DNA of 5,922 bases from an uncultured Ruminococcus sp. (GTDB lineage Bacteria; Bacillota; Clostridia; Oscillospirales; Ruminococcaceae), in contig CAMOEP010000160.1 in the NCBI GenBank assembly GCA_946612185.1, positions 1-5,922 on the forward strand. The letters run 5' to 3'. The notes below the pieces were generated by a model that did not search any database, was not told the DNA's origin, and was given only the letters and a program-made list of their open reading frames with translations. The position numbers and the translations under genes were made by a program. Below are positions 1-5,920 of this stretch, piece after piece (the first letter of the stretch is position 1; each line of letters opens with the position of its first letter).

Positions 1-794
1 GCTTCGATCAGATCCGCCGTGAGGTGGCAAGGATCGCTCTGGAAAAACTTATCGCTGACGGCAGAATCCACCCCACCCGCATTGAAGAAATGGTCGATAA
101 AGCCCGCCGTGAGGTCGAGTACCGCATCAAGCAGGAGGGCGAACGTGCTGTTATCGAAACTAACGTTCACGGTCTTAACCACGAACTTATCAAGCTTCTC
201 GGTCGTCTGAAGTACCGTACAAGCTACAGACAGAATGTTCTCGATCACTCTATCGAAGTTGCCAAGCTTTGCGGCGTTCTCGCTTCTGAGCTGGGCGTAG
301 ACGCTAATCTGGCAAGACGTGCCGGTCTGCTCCACGATATCGGTAAGGCTCTCACCTCCGAGATCGAAGGCTCTCACGTTCAGATCGGTGTTGATGTATG
401 TAAAAAATACAACGAAAACCCTGTTGTTATCCACGCAGTTGAGGCTCACCACAACGACGTTGAACCCAGAACTGTCATTGCCTGTATCGTTCAGGCTGCC
501 GACGCTATCTCCGCTGCAAGACCTGCTGCAAGAAGTGAAAACTACGAAAGCTATATCAAGCGTCTTCAGAAGCTTGAGGAGATATGCACCTCCTACGAAG
601 GCGTTGAGAAGTGCTACGCAGTTCAGGCAGGACGTGAGGTCAGGATCATGGTCATTCCTGAGATCATCAATGATGAGAAAATGGTCATCGTTGCAAGACA
701 GATCGCTCAGCAGATCGAGTCTGAAATGGATTACCCCGGACAGATCAAGGTCAACCTCATTCGTGAAAGCAGAGTTTCGGATTACGCTAAGTGA
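1..794 (+). CDS. rny: Ribonuclease Y, C-terminal part (5' end outside window)
   Basis: RNase Y is a membrane-anchored endoribonuclease that starts mRNA decay in Firmicutes. The open frame runs in from the left edge (first full codon at 3) to TGA at 792-794, giving about 263 residues of a protein usually near 520. The N-terminal membrane anchor, coiled coil and most of the KH domain are therefore missing from view. The visible part opens with the end of the KH domain ([16 protein letters not shown], then [13 protein letters not shown]), a signature of this family. The HD phosphohydrolase domain follows: the catalytic His-Asp pair lies in LLHDIGKA, with His at 333-335 and Asp at 336-338, followed by AHHNDVEP and the [14 protein letters not shown] segment. 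The end ([18 protein letters not shown]) matches the usual C-terminus. The GTG at 24 is an internal Val codon, not a start. Codon use is strongly biased, as in well-expressed genes. Confidence 0.96.
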   Translation, partial: FDQIRREVARIALEKLIADGRIHPTRIEEMVDKARREVEYRIKQEGERAVIETNVHGLNHELIKLLGRLKYRTSYRQNVLDHSIEVAKLCGVLASELGVDANLARRAGLLHDIGKALTSEIEGSHVQIGVDVCKKYNENPVVIHAVEAHHNDVEPRTVIACIVQAADAISAARPAARSENYESYIKRLQKLEEICTSYEGVEKCYAVQAGREVRIMVIPEIINDEKMVIVARQIAQQIESEMDYPGQIKVNLIRESRVSDYAK

Positions 795-800
795 TCCTGT

Positions 801-830
801 GCGGACGGTCATTGCGCCGTCCGCTTTTTT
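801..830 (+). terminator. Intrinsic terminator after rny
   Basis: A perfect 8-bp GC-rich stem (GCGGACGG at 801-808 with CCGTCCGC at 817-824), an 8-base loop and six T residues at 825-830 form a textbook rho-independent terminator. It begins 6 bases after the rny stop codon. It also lies directly ahead of the ribosome site of the next gene, so it could work as a leader hairpin or attenuator for that gene if transcripts read through. Confidence 0.9.
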
Positions 831-837
831 ATATCCT

Positions 838-846
838 AAAGGAGGG
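838..846 (+). promoter_or_regulatory. Ribosome binding site that sets the protease start
   Basis: AAAGGAGGG lies 4 to 5 bases before ATG 851. It favours that start over the in-frame GTG at 791, which lies inside the rny stop region, has no such site, and would put the terminator sequence into the coding region. Confidence 0.85.
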
Positions 847-850
847 TCGT

Positions 851-2497
851 ATGAATACAAAACGTATCACCGCTGCTGCCTGCGCTGCGGCTGTGAGTCT
901 TGCCTGCTCCGCTTCGCTGAGGGCTGATGCGATAAAGCTGGACTATAGCGACGGTCACTGGCGAAGTATCGGCTATGTCGGTGATATCGACGGTAACGGC
1001 GCTCTCGGTGCGGCGGATATGGTTCTTCTGGCAAATCACCTTATGGGCAGAACGCCGCTTACTGCCGCTAATTCCTACCGCCTGGACTACGATAATTTCG
1101 CCGTTGACGGTCATAAACCTGAGCATAGCAGCGGCTCTTTCCATACCGCTGACCTTGACCATGACGGTAAAATAACCGCTTTTGATATGGTTCAGCTCCG
1201 GCAGGCTATATCCGATAACGACTGGAAACGGGTCTGGGTATATAACTACGGTAACTACTACCGCCACGGTAAACTTGACTACAACGAGGACTATATCTAC
1301 CCCTCTATCCAGCAGCACTCCCCTTTCATGCCCTCACACGGCACGGCTAAAGCGGTCATATTCTATGTGGACTTCCCCGACTGCAAGTACTCCTATGAGC
1401 CTGACCTGGACTATGTGCGGCAGATATCTTTCGGCAGCGAGGATACCGCTGACCTGTCCTTCCCCTTTGAAAGCATGGCGGCTTTCTATAAGCGCTCCTC
1501 AAAAGGCGCTCTATCCCTTGAGGGTGACGTTTTCCGCTATACCGCTCAGAAAAATATCGCTGACTACTCCCTCGACCACGGGTCACTCCTGGTGGAATGT
1601 CTCACCGCCCTGGACGATTCGGTGAACTTCTCGCAGTTCGACGGAAACGGCGACGGCTGTATCGACGTTTCAATAATCAACGTTCCAAACTCGGACTACG
1701 ACTCCTACTGGTGGCCCGCCGCTAACGCTGAGGGCTGGAACAGAAAGACCACCGTTGACGGCGTAAAGATAGGTCATATGATATCCGGAACTGAGTCCAT
1801 AGATGCCAGTGATGACCACAACACTTTCTCCTATACCCTGCTTCACGAAATGGGTCATGCTATGGGTCTGCCGGACTACTACGTCTATAGCGGCAGTCAG
1901 GGCATGGCTGGTACTGCCGGGTGGGAGGATATGGACGACTCAATGTGCGATATGGGTGCGCTGTCAAAGCTTCTCCTGGGCTGGTACAAGACCGACCAGG
2001 TAAACGTTTTCGACCGTGCTTACGGTTCGCAGACCTTCGTGCTGAAAAATTCACAGTCCGACGAGGGCAACTGCGTTATTATCCCCAACGGCAGCATCGA
2101 GGCTGACTACAACTGCGAGTACTTCATCATGGAATACAATACCCCCGACGGCAACAACTCTTTCATCAGGGACATCTACCTTAATAATTCAAGTGGTCTG
2201 CGTATATTCCACGCCGATACCGAGGTCTATCTCCCGCAGTCAAGGTACACCGGCTACCTCTACGATAACTTCAATAACCCGAATTTTGATGCCGGCAGGC
2301 GTATCGTCCGCCTTGTGAACAGCGCCTCTGGTACTTATGAGGAAAACTATTTCCATACCGGCGATGTTGTGGACAGTTCCGTTCCGGGTTTTGCCTGGTA
2401 CGACGACTACGAACAGGAAACTATCGACCCCGGCGTTACTGTGACTGTGGACTCTATCGACGGCGATGAGTGTATAGTCACTATATCAGTAAAATAA
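851..2497 (+). CDS. Secreted M6-family metalloprotease with N-terminal dockerin-like repeats
   Basis: This is a 548-residue exported zinc protease of the immune-inhibitor-A (M6) type. The signal peptide spans about residues 1-27: MNTKR, then an Ala-rich core, with likely cleavage after Ala25 or after the AxA at 25-27. Two dockerin-type calcium repeats follow. The first is D45-x-D47-x-N49 with D56, reading GDIDGNGALGAADMVLL. The second is D101-x-D103-x-D105-G with D112, reading ADLDHDGKITAFDMVQL. In cellulosome-forming Ruminococcus such modules dock enzymes to scaffoldin cohesins, so attachment to a scaffold or the cell surface is likely but inferred. The catalytic part has an Asp-rich loop at 264-272 (FDGNGDGCIDVS) and the zinc site HExxHxxGxxD at residues 332-342 (HEMGHAMGLPD). 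The Met-turn candidate is M361 in GWEDMDDS, followed by LSKLLLGW. The region around 420-480 (EYFIMEYNTPDG, SGLRIFHAD) fits the C-terminal beta domain of M6 enzymes. The substrate is unknown. The start is set by the strong ribosome site at 838-846. Confidence 0.88.
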   Translation: MNTKRITAAACAAAVSLACSASLRADAIKLDYSDGHWRSIGYVGDIDGNGALGAADMVLLANHLMGRTPLTAANSYRLDYDNFAVDGHKPEHSSGSFHTADLDHDGKITAFDMVQLRQAISDNDWKRVWVYNYGNYYRHGKLDYNEDYIYPSIQQHSPFMPSHGTAKAVIFYVDFPDCKYSYEPDLDYVRQISFGSEDTADLSFPFESMAAFYKRSSKGALSLEGDVFRYTAQKNIADYSLDHGSLLVECLTALDDSVNFSQFDGNGDGCIDVSIINVPNSDYDSYWWPAANAEGWNRKTTVDGVKIGHMISGTESIDASDDHNTFSYTLLHEMGHAMGLPDYYVYSGSQGMAGTAGWEDMDDSMCDMGALSKLLLGWYKTDQVNVFDRAYGSQTFVLKNSQSDEGNCVIIPNGSIEADYNCEYFIMEYNTPDGNNSFIRDIYLNNSSGLRIFHADTEVYLPQSRYTGYLYDNFNNPNFDAGRRIVRLVNSASGTYEENYFHTGDVVDSSVPGFAWYDDYEQETIDPGVTVTVDSIDGDECIVTISVK

Positions 2498-2516
2498 ATA
2501 ACGAAAGGCTTTTCTT

Positions 2517-3956
2517 ATGGCTAAGCAACTATTTAATTCTACGGAAAAATCAAATTTCATTCTGAACATGACTGAGGAGAAGTACTCCTCTCTGGCTTCA
2601 AAGGGACTTATCGCTGCTTGTCTGATGACAAGTATCGCAACAGCCATTCCTGAGATAACAAGCGAAAATATGTACTCCGTTTCCGCCGCAGGACTGGCGG
2701 TTTCCGGCGTTATATGCATGATACTGGCACTTATCGGTCTTGTCAAGAAGTACATCACAGGCAAGGCACTGATACCGGTTTGCGCATTTGGTGCAATGCT
2801 GCTTCTGGCGATAATTTCATCCCTTACGTCCTACGACCTTGTTATCTCACTTTATGGTTACACCGGTCGTGGCGAGGGTCTGCTGGCACTGATATTCTAT
2901 TTCAGCTTCTTTGTTACTGCAACAGCTATCAAACGTGAATCCGCCATTGACTCGCTTATTACCGCAGTTATATGCACTGGCGCTCTTAACTCGGTATGGT
3001 CGCTGATACAGATATTCACCGGAAAACTCGGACAGTACAGCTACGTTTCGATCGAAAGCAAGATAAATGCCGCTTCCGGACTTTGCCAGTCGCCTATATT
3101 CCTTGCAATGGTGCTGAGTCTGTCAGTAGTGGCAGCGCTTTTCGGCTTCATGACTGCCAGGAAAAAGCTTCACCGTATTCTCTGCATCATCTGCCTGTGT
3201 CTTTTCTCATTCGTTCTGGTGTTCACTTACTCTATCGTAGGCACATTTGCGCTTATCTTCGGTGTTGTGACTTCTGTGGCAATGACTATCGCAACAAAGT
3301 CGCCAAAGGTAAAAATGGCTTCTGCGGCGGCTATAATAGTACCGGCTATTCTGGGCATAGTTCTTGTAAATGCAGGAATGATTGGAAATATCCAGTCTTA
3401 CCGCCTGTATGACGGACGTATCCTCTGGTGGGCTGATTCATACTACCGTATTTCCGCAAGCGGCGAACCGGATACCTCTATTGTTGATCTGGACGATTCC
3501 TTCGGCATATACTCCACACTGAACCACAAGACCATGAACATCATCAGCCAAGACCCTCTGACAGGTACAGGCCCGGATCAGCTTGTATATCCTCAGCTTT
3601 ACACATCGGCATCAATAAGCGGCGAGGAAGACGCTGACGTTAACGACATCGTAGCAGCCAACAAGGGAACGTTCGACAAGGTATACAACGAGTTCCTGTA
3701 CACCGCAGCAACAAGAGGAGTACTTTCAGCAGTTGCGCTGGGAATAATATTCGTGGCAGTTATTGCGCTTGCCATATCCGGAATGAAGCGCCGGGTATCA
3801 AATAAAGCGATTGGCTTAGGATTCATGGTGATATGCGGAATACTTGTACTGATGATAGGCGTAAGCAACATCACCTTCTCCCCCATTTTCTGGTCAATCG
3901 CCGGTGCAAGCTGCAAGCTGAGCCAGCTTGACCGCAGACACGTTGACGCTCGCTAA
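2517..3956 (+). CDS. O-antigen ligase/polymerase-like polytopic membrane protein
   Basis: This is a 479-residue membrane protein with about 10 to 12 hydrophobic segments by eye, for example near 31-48, 54-76, 84-103, 118-137, 146-167, 191-212, two across 221-260, 267-291, 399-420 and 431-462. One large hydrophilic loop lies at about 292-395. That architecture, together with GTGPDQ at residues 350-355 and FDKVYNEFLYTAATRG at about 386-401, fits the O-antigen ligase/Wzy-like superfamily, which joins or polymerises lipid-linked glycans on the outer face of the membrane. In many family members the second motif reads HN; here it reads YN, so activity is uncertain. In a Gram-positive the likely substrate is a surface polysaccharide or teichoic-type glycan, which is inference. 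The start ATG 2517 has GAAAGG at 2503-2508. The gene begins 19 bases after the protease stop with no terminator between, so cotranscription is likely. Oddly, the last 14 residues (466-479, ending KLSQLDRRHVDAR) are encoded by the repeat that begins at 3914. Confidence 0.72.
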   Translation: MAKQLFNSTEKSNFILNMTEEKYSSLASKGLIAACLMTSIATAIPEITSENMYSVSAAGLAVSGVICMILALIGLVKKYITGKALIPVCAFGAMLLLAIISSLTSYDLVISLYGYTGRGEGLLALIFYFSFFVTATAIKRESAIDSLITAVICTGALNSVWSLIQIFTGKLGQYSYVSIESKINAASGLCQSPIFLAMVLSLSVVAALFGFMTARKKLHRILCIICLCLFSFVLVFTYSIVGTFALIFGVVTSVAMTIATKSPKVKMASAAAIIVPAILGIVLVNAGMIGNIQSYRLYDGRILWWADSYYRISASGEPDTSIVDLDDSFGIYSTLNHKTMNIISQDPLTGTGPDQLVYPQLYTSASISGEEDADVNDIVAANKGTFDKVYNEFLYTAATRGVLSAVALGIIFVAVIALAISGMKRRVSNKAIGLGFMVICGILVLMIGVSNITFSPIFWSIAGASCKLSQLDRRHVDAR

Positions 3957-4140
3957 GCTCGCTTACTTTTTAGAACATCACATTTTGCCGTCGCTCAACC
4001 GTGTTTTCAATGGTACTAAGGACTATTTGAGTATTTTTATAAATTTGCCGTTTTTTGTTCTACCGGAGAACTTTGTGCCAGTACAAATACGGTTGAGCGA
4101 CGTACAAAGCTCCGTTTCTTTTAAAATGAGCGAGCGTAAG
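3914..4140. repeat. Repeat unit 1 (227 bp)
   Basis: The unit opens with a small hairpin (CAAGCTG, 3-base loop, CAGCTTG) at 3914-3930. A left arm, an AT-rich centre and a right arm follow. The inner inverted repeat is GTCGCTCAACCGT at 3990-4002 with its exact reverse complement at 4089-4101. The first 43 bases are also coding: they form the last 14 codons and the stop of the upstream gene. The outer arms differ from unit 2 on both sides: ACTTTTTAGAA on the left, TTCTTTTAAAATGAGCG on the right. Confidence 0.85.
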
Positions 4141-4366
4141 CAAGCTGAGCCAGCTTGACCGCTCCCACGTTGACGCTCGTTAACTCGCTTACTTTGGCAG
4201 AAGAACGACTTTTTTCGTCGCTCAACCGTGTTTTCAATGGTACTAAGGACTATTTGAGTATTTTATAAATTTGCCGTTTTTTGTTCTACCGGAGAACTTT
4301 GTGCCAGTACAAATACGGTTGAGCGACGTACAAAGCTCCGTTTCTGTCAAAGTAAGCGAGCGTAAG
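4141..4366. repeat. Repeat unit 2 (226 bp) with long dyad symmetry
   Basis: This is the best-formed unit. The outer arms CTCGCTTACTTTGGCAG (4184-4200) and CTGTCAAAGTAAGCGAG (4344-4360) can pair over 17 positions with a single G-U pair. The inner arms GTCGCTCAACCGT (4217-4229) and its exact complement (4315-4327) give 13 more pairs. Pairing continues more weakly inward: TGGtACtAAG on the left faces a variant of itself in the right arm. The whole 4184-4360 stretch could thus form a long imperfect hairpin with an AT-rich tip at about 4250-4290. Whether it acts as RNA or as DNA is not visible. Confidence 0.85.
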
Positions 4367-4385
4367 CAAGCGGCATCGTGGCTAT

Positions 4386-4426
4386 GGTCAAGCTGATTCC
4401 AGCTTGCAAGCTGAGCCAGCTTGACC
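4386..4426. repeat. Nested inverted repeats at the unit 2/unit 3 junction
   Basis: GGTCAAGCTG at 4386-4395 is the reverse complement of CAGCTTGACC at 4417-4426. Between them, 4400-4413 (CAGCTTGCAAGCTG) is a perfect 14-bp palindrome. The left part lies in the 40-bp segment absent from the unit 1/unit 2 junction, and the right part is the hairpin that opens unit 3. The arrangement could form either one cruciform or two adjacent small hairpins. Confidence 0.8.
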
Positions 4427-4516
4427 GCTCCCACGTTGACGCTCGTTAACTCGCTTACTTTGGCAGAAGAACGACTTTTTTCGTCGCTCAACTTAGTTTG
4501 CATTGGGACTAAGTTC
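4407..4516. repeat. Repeat unit 3, partial, switching to the opposite arm type
   Basis: Positions 4407-4492 are identical to 4141-4226 of unit 2 (86 bp). From 4493 the sequence leaves the left-arm pattern. It then resembles the reverse complement of the right arm of units 1 and 2: TTTGCATTGGGACTAAG followed by TTCTCCGGAAGAA, against TTTGTACTGGCACAAAG and TTCTCCGGTAGAA. No matching right arm follows. A second diverged piece, CCATTGGTACTAAGTTCT, lies at 4573-4590. Confidence 0.75.
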
Positions 4517-4610
4517 TCCGGAAGAAATGCGAAACATAAGCTCTACAGAATTTCCCGAATATAACTTTGTTGCCATTGGTACTAAGTTCTATTAAAACTA
4601 TGGTTAAACC

Positions 4611-4641
4611 GTAAATGCACCGAAGGTTCATTATGCATTAC
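4611..4641 (+). repeat. Short inverted repeat in the leader of the TraX-like gene
   Basis: GTAAATGCA at 4611-4619 and TGCATTAC at 4634-4641 form an 8-bp stem with one bulged A. The arms are AT-rich and there is no T tract, so this is not a terminator. It ends about 11 bases before the ribosome site (GGGAGG at 4653-4658) and could be a regulatory hairpin or operator. I saw no convincing promoter hexamers in 4591-4650. Confidence 0.4.
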
Positions 4642-4663
4642 AAATTAAATAAGGGAGGATAGT

Positions 4664-5443
4664 ATGGCAGAAAAAAGCTACAAGATATTTAACCGGGACA
4701 TTATGAAGTACATGGCGATAATTCCCATGTTCATCGGTCACGCTATCGCCTGGATCAACCTTATGTACCACCCGGACGACTCTCTGGCTGTATTTCATCT
4801 GCCTGCTCCGCTGATGATACTTGCAGCAATATCACTGTTTTGTCCGCCGGTAATGTTCTTCTTCATCGCTGACGGCTACAAGTACACACGGGACAGGAAA
4901 AAATACGCACTCCGGCTTCTGATATTCGCCTGCATAACCCAGCCATTCGACTGGCTCATAATGCAGCCAATTTACGGCTGGTGGACGACAAACGTCATCT
5001 TCTCGCTGCTTTTCGGACTGCTGTCAATAATGGCGTGGGAAAGCAAATTCAAGCTTTGGCAGAGAATCACCCTTGTAGCACTTTGCGTCGCCGGAAGTCT
5101 CCTGATTTTTTCGGACTGGATGGTATTCGGCGTGCTGATAATATTCTGCCTGCACATTTTCCGTGAGCGCCCGAAGGCGAGGTTCATATCCTCCGCTTCG
5201 CTGATGCTTGTAAACTGTCTGTTGAACCTTTTCTCTCTCGGCAAGGTTGACACCGGAAAGCTGATACTGTATATATGCATCATGTTCGCCATGTTCGTGC
5301 TTGCGTACCTGTGCATGACCGTATTCTACAACGGCAAAAAGGGCAAGCACCCGGTATTTACAAAGTGGTTCTTCTACGGCTTCTACCCGGTACACTACAT
5401 TATAATATGGCTGATAAAGCTGTGCATGGACAAGTTAGGATAA
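4664..5443 (+). CDS. TraX family membrane protein
   Basis: This 259-residue integral membrane protein resembles the TraX family, named after the F-plasmid pilin N-acetylation protein. Chromosomal Firmicute members are common, and their acceptor is generally unknown. Family features are visible along its length. The N-terminal RDIMKYMAIIPMFIGH (11-26) carries the conserved His. FFFIADGYKYTRDRKKYALR (65-84) matches the usual F-x-A-E/D-G-F/Y-x-Y-T-x-x-R-K-K-Y block. The C-terminal KWFFYGFYPVHYIIIWLI (234-251) matches the FY-x-FYP-x-H block. About eight hydrophobic segments are seen (roughly 14-34, 48-68, 81-100, 108-125, 134-150, 152-166, 176-222 as two, and 236-255). Start ATG 4664 has GGGAGG 5 bases upstream. 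It lies downstream of the repeat array and may be transcribed separately from the ligase-like gene. A role in acylating a surface polymer is plausible inference only. Confidence 0.85.
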   Translation: MAEKSYKIFNRDIMKYMAIIPMFIGHAIAWINLMYHPDDSLAVFHLPAPLMILAAISLFCPPVMFFFIADGYKYTRDRKKYALRLLIFACITQPFDWLIMQPIYGWWTTNVIFSLLFGLLSIMAWESKFKLWQRITLVALCVAGSLLIFSDWMVFGVLIIFCLHIFRERPKARFISSASLMLVNCLLNLFSLGKVDTGKLILYICIMFAMFVLAYLCMTVFYNGKKGKHPVFTKWFFYGFYPVHYIIIWLIKLCMDKLG

Positions 5444-5581
5444 ATCATTGGCAATCACTGTGAGAGGAGCGCTTATCATGATAAAATTTCGTTGAAAACG
5501 GTAAGCAAAGAGGAAGAACTAAGCACGAGTTTCAGAGAGATACTCATTTCTTAAATTCAGATACAAAGGAGGAAGAATCAG
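5444..5581 (+). other. Intergenic stretch with possible promoter and gene remnant
   Basis: There is no clear terminator after the TraX-like gene. A possible -35 (TTGGCA, 5448-5453) and -10 (TATCAT, 5474-5479) are 20 bases apart, longer than ideal, so the promoter call is weak. GAGAGGAG at 5462-5469 precedes ATG 5478, but that frame reads only MIKFR then stop. The frame continuing from the TraX-like gene stays open for 36 codons after its stop (5444-5551, ending SFREILIS) before TAA at 5552. It lacks an ATG start and is probably chance or a decayed remnant. Confidence 0.35.
5473..5484. promoter_or_regulatory. Perfect 12-bp palindrome, candidate operator
   Basis: TTATCATGATAA is a perfect palindrome about 97 bases upstream of the last gene. 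It overlaps the weak -10 candidate TATCAT, as a repressor site would. No second copy was noticed in the window, so the operator role is inference. Confidence 0.35.
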
Positions 5582-5920
5582 ATGATGAACAGTAATTTTG
5601 ATAGAACTATAGCAATTCCTATAGATGAACAAGGTGTTATTGATTACAATAATGACATTTCAAAAGAAGATCATTTGAAGTATTTTGTTTTGCCAGCTAC
5701 AGAGTTTAACTATTTGTGGAACTGCGGTTTCTTTGATAAACTGAATTCTGAGTTAGAATTGATGATCGATGATTACGAGGAAGAGATAATTCCTAACTGT
5801 GATTTGGCTATTACAGAGCGCTTCTTCAATGAATATACTAAAAACCACAAATGCCCTGTGTTCATGGAAGCATTACAGTTTGCAAAAAAATGTGATACGC
5901 AGATTTGTTTAGAGTTTTAA
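5582..5920 (+). CDS. Small acidic protein of unknown function
   Basis: This 112-residue complete gene has a strong ribosome site (AAAGGAGG, 5565-5572) and tandem ATG codons at 5582 and 5585. The first is 9 bases from the ribosome site and is preferred. I do not recognise the family. The protein is soluble in character with no signal peptide or membrane segment. It is very acidic (23 Asp/Glu against 9 Lys/Arg by count), has five Cys without a clear metal-binding spacing, and has an aromatic-rich middle (EFNYLWNCGFFDKLN) followed by an acidic helix-like stretch (LELMIDDYEEEI). Size and acidity recall immunity or antitoxin proteins, but no toxin partner is visible and the window ends 2 bases after the stop. 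Base composition is unlike its neighbours: 34 of the first 119 bases are G or C, and codons such as TTT, TTG and ATA are frequent. This suggests separate acquisition. Confidence 0.75.
   Translation: MMNSNFDRTIAIPIDEQGVIDYNNDISKEDHLKYFVLPATEFNYLWNCGFFDKLNSELELMIDDYEEEIIPNCDLAITERFFNEYTKNHKCPVFMEALQFAKKCDTQICLEF

Larger units (their letters stand above)
3914..4590. repeat. Repeat array: two full units, one partial unit and a remnant
   Basis: This repeat block overlaps the end of the ligase-like gene and fills most of the 707-base gap before the TraX-like gene. Full units lie at 3914-4140 (227 bp) and 4141-4366 (226 bp), and a third partial unit starts at 4407. A 40-bp extra segment (4367-4406) separates units 2 and 3. 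The core 3989-4119 of unit 1 equals 4216-4345 of unit 2 apart from one T missing from a T run. The first 86 bp of unit 3 (4407-4492) are identical to 4141-4226. The motif TGGtACTAAG recurs at 4011, 4238, 4504 (with a G) and 4577. No credible gene is seen here: the frames are short, and the 1-bp indel between otherwise identical cores would shift any frame. The remaining 4591-4663 is the leader of the next gene. The element's identity is unknown; a MITE-like or structured intergenic repeat is possible. Confidence 0.9.

Noticed and set aside
791..850. Upstream GTG start for the protease
   Set aside because: It would overlap the rny stop and place the terminator in the coding region. It lacks a ribosome site, whereas ATG 851 has a strong one followed by a signal peptide.
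884..910. Lipoprotein signal in the protease (Cys19 after SLA)
   Set aside because: The residues before Cys do not fit the lipobox (Ser at -3, Leu at -2), and a normal cleavage site follows.
836..1318. 160-codon minus strand frame opposite the protease
   Set aside because: It is a shadow of a GC-rich coding region with clear signal peptide and dockerin motifs on the + strand, and it has no recognisable domain.
3928..4158. 76-codon + strand frame across repeat unit 1
   Set aside because: It needs a TTG start inside the coding end of the upstream gene and follows the repeat sequence. The near-identical unit 2 has a 1-bp deletion that breaks the frame, so protein coding is not maintained.
3914..4492. 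CRISPR array
   Set aside because: The repeats are over 200 bp and contiguous, with no short repeat and unique spacer pattern and no cas genes in view.
4243..4503. 86-codon minus strand frame across units 2 and 3
   Set aside because: It runs through the inverted repeats and unit junction, has no family resemblance, and unit 1 does not preserve it.
4570..4595. Promoter TTGCCA and TATTAA ahead of the TraX-like gene
   Set aside because: Spacing is only 14 bases, and the -35 lies in the diverged repeat arm.
5478..5495. Leader peptide MIKFR
   Set aside because: Only five codons. The ATG is part of the palindrome, and the ribosome-like GAGAGGAG alone is not enough evidence.
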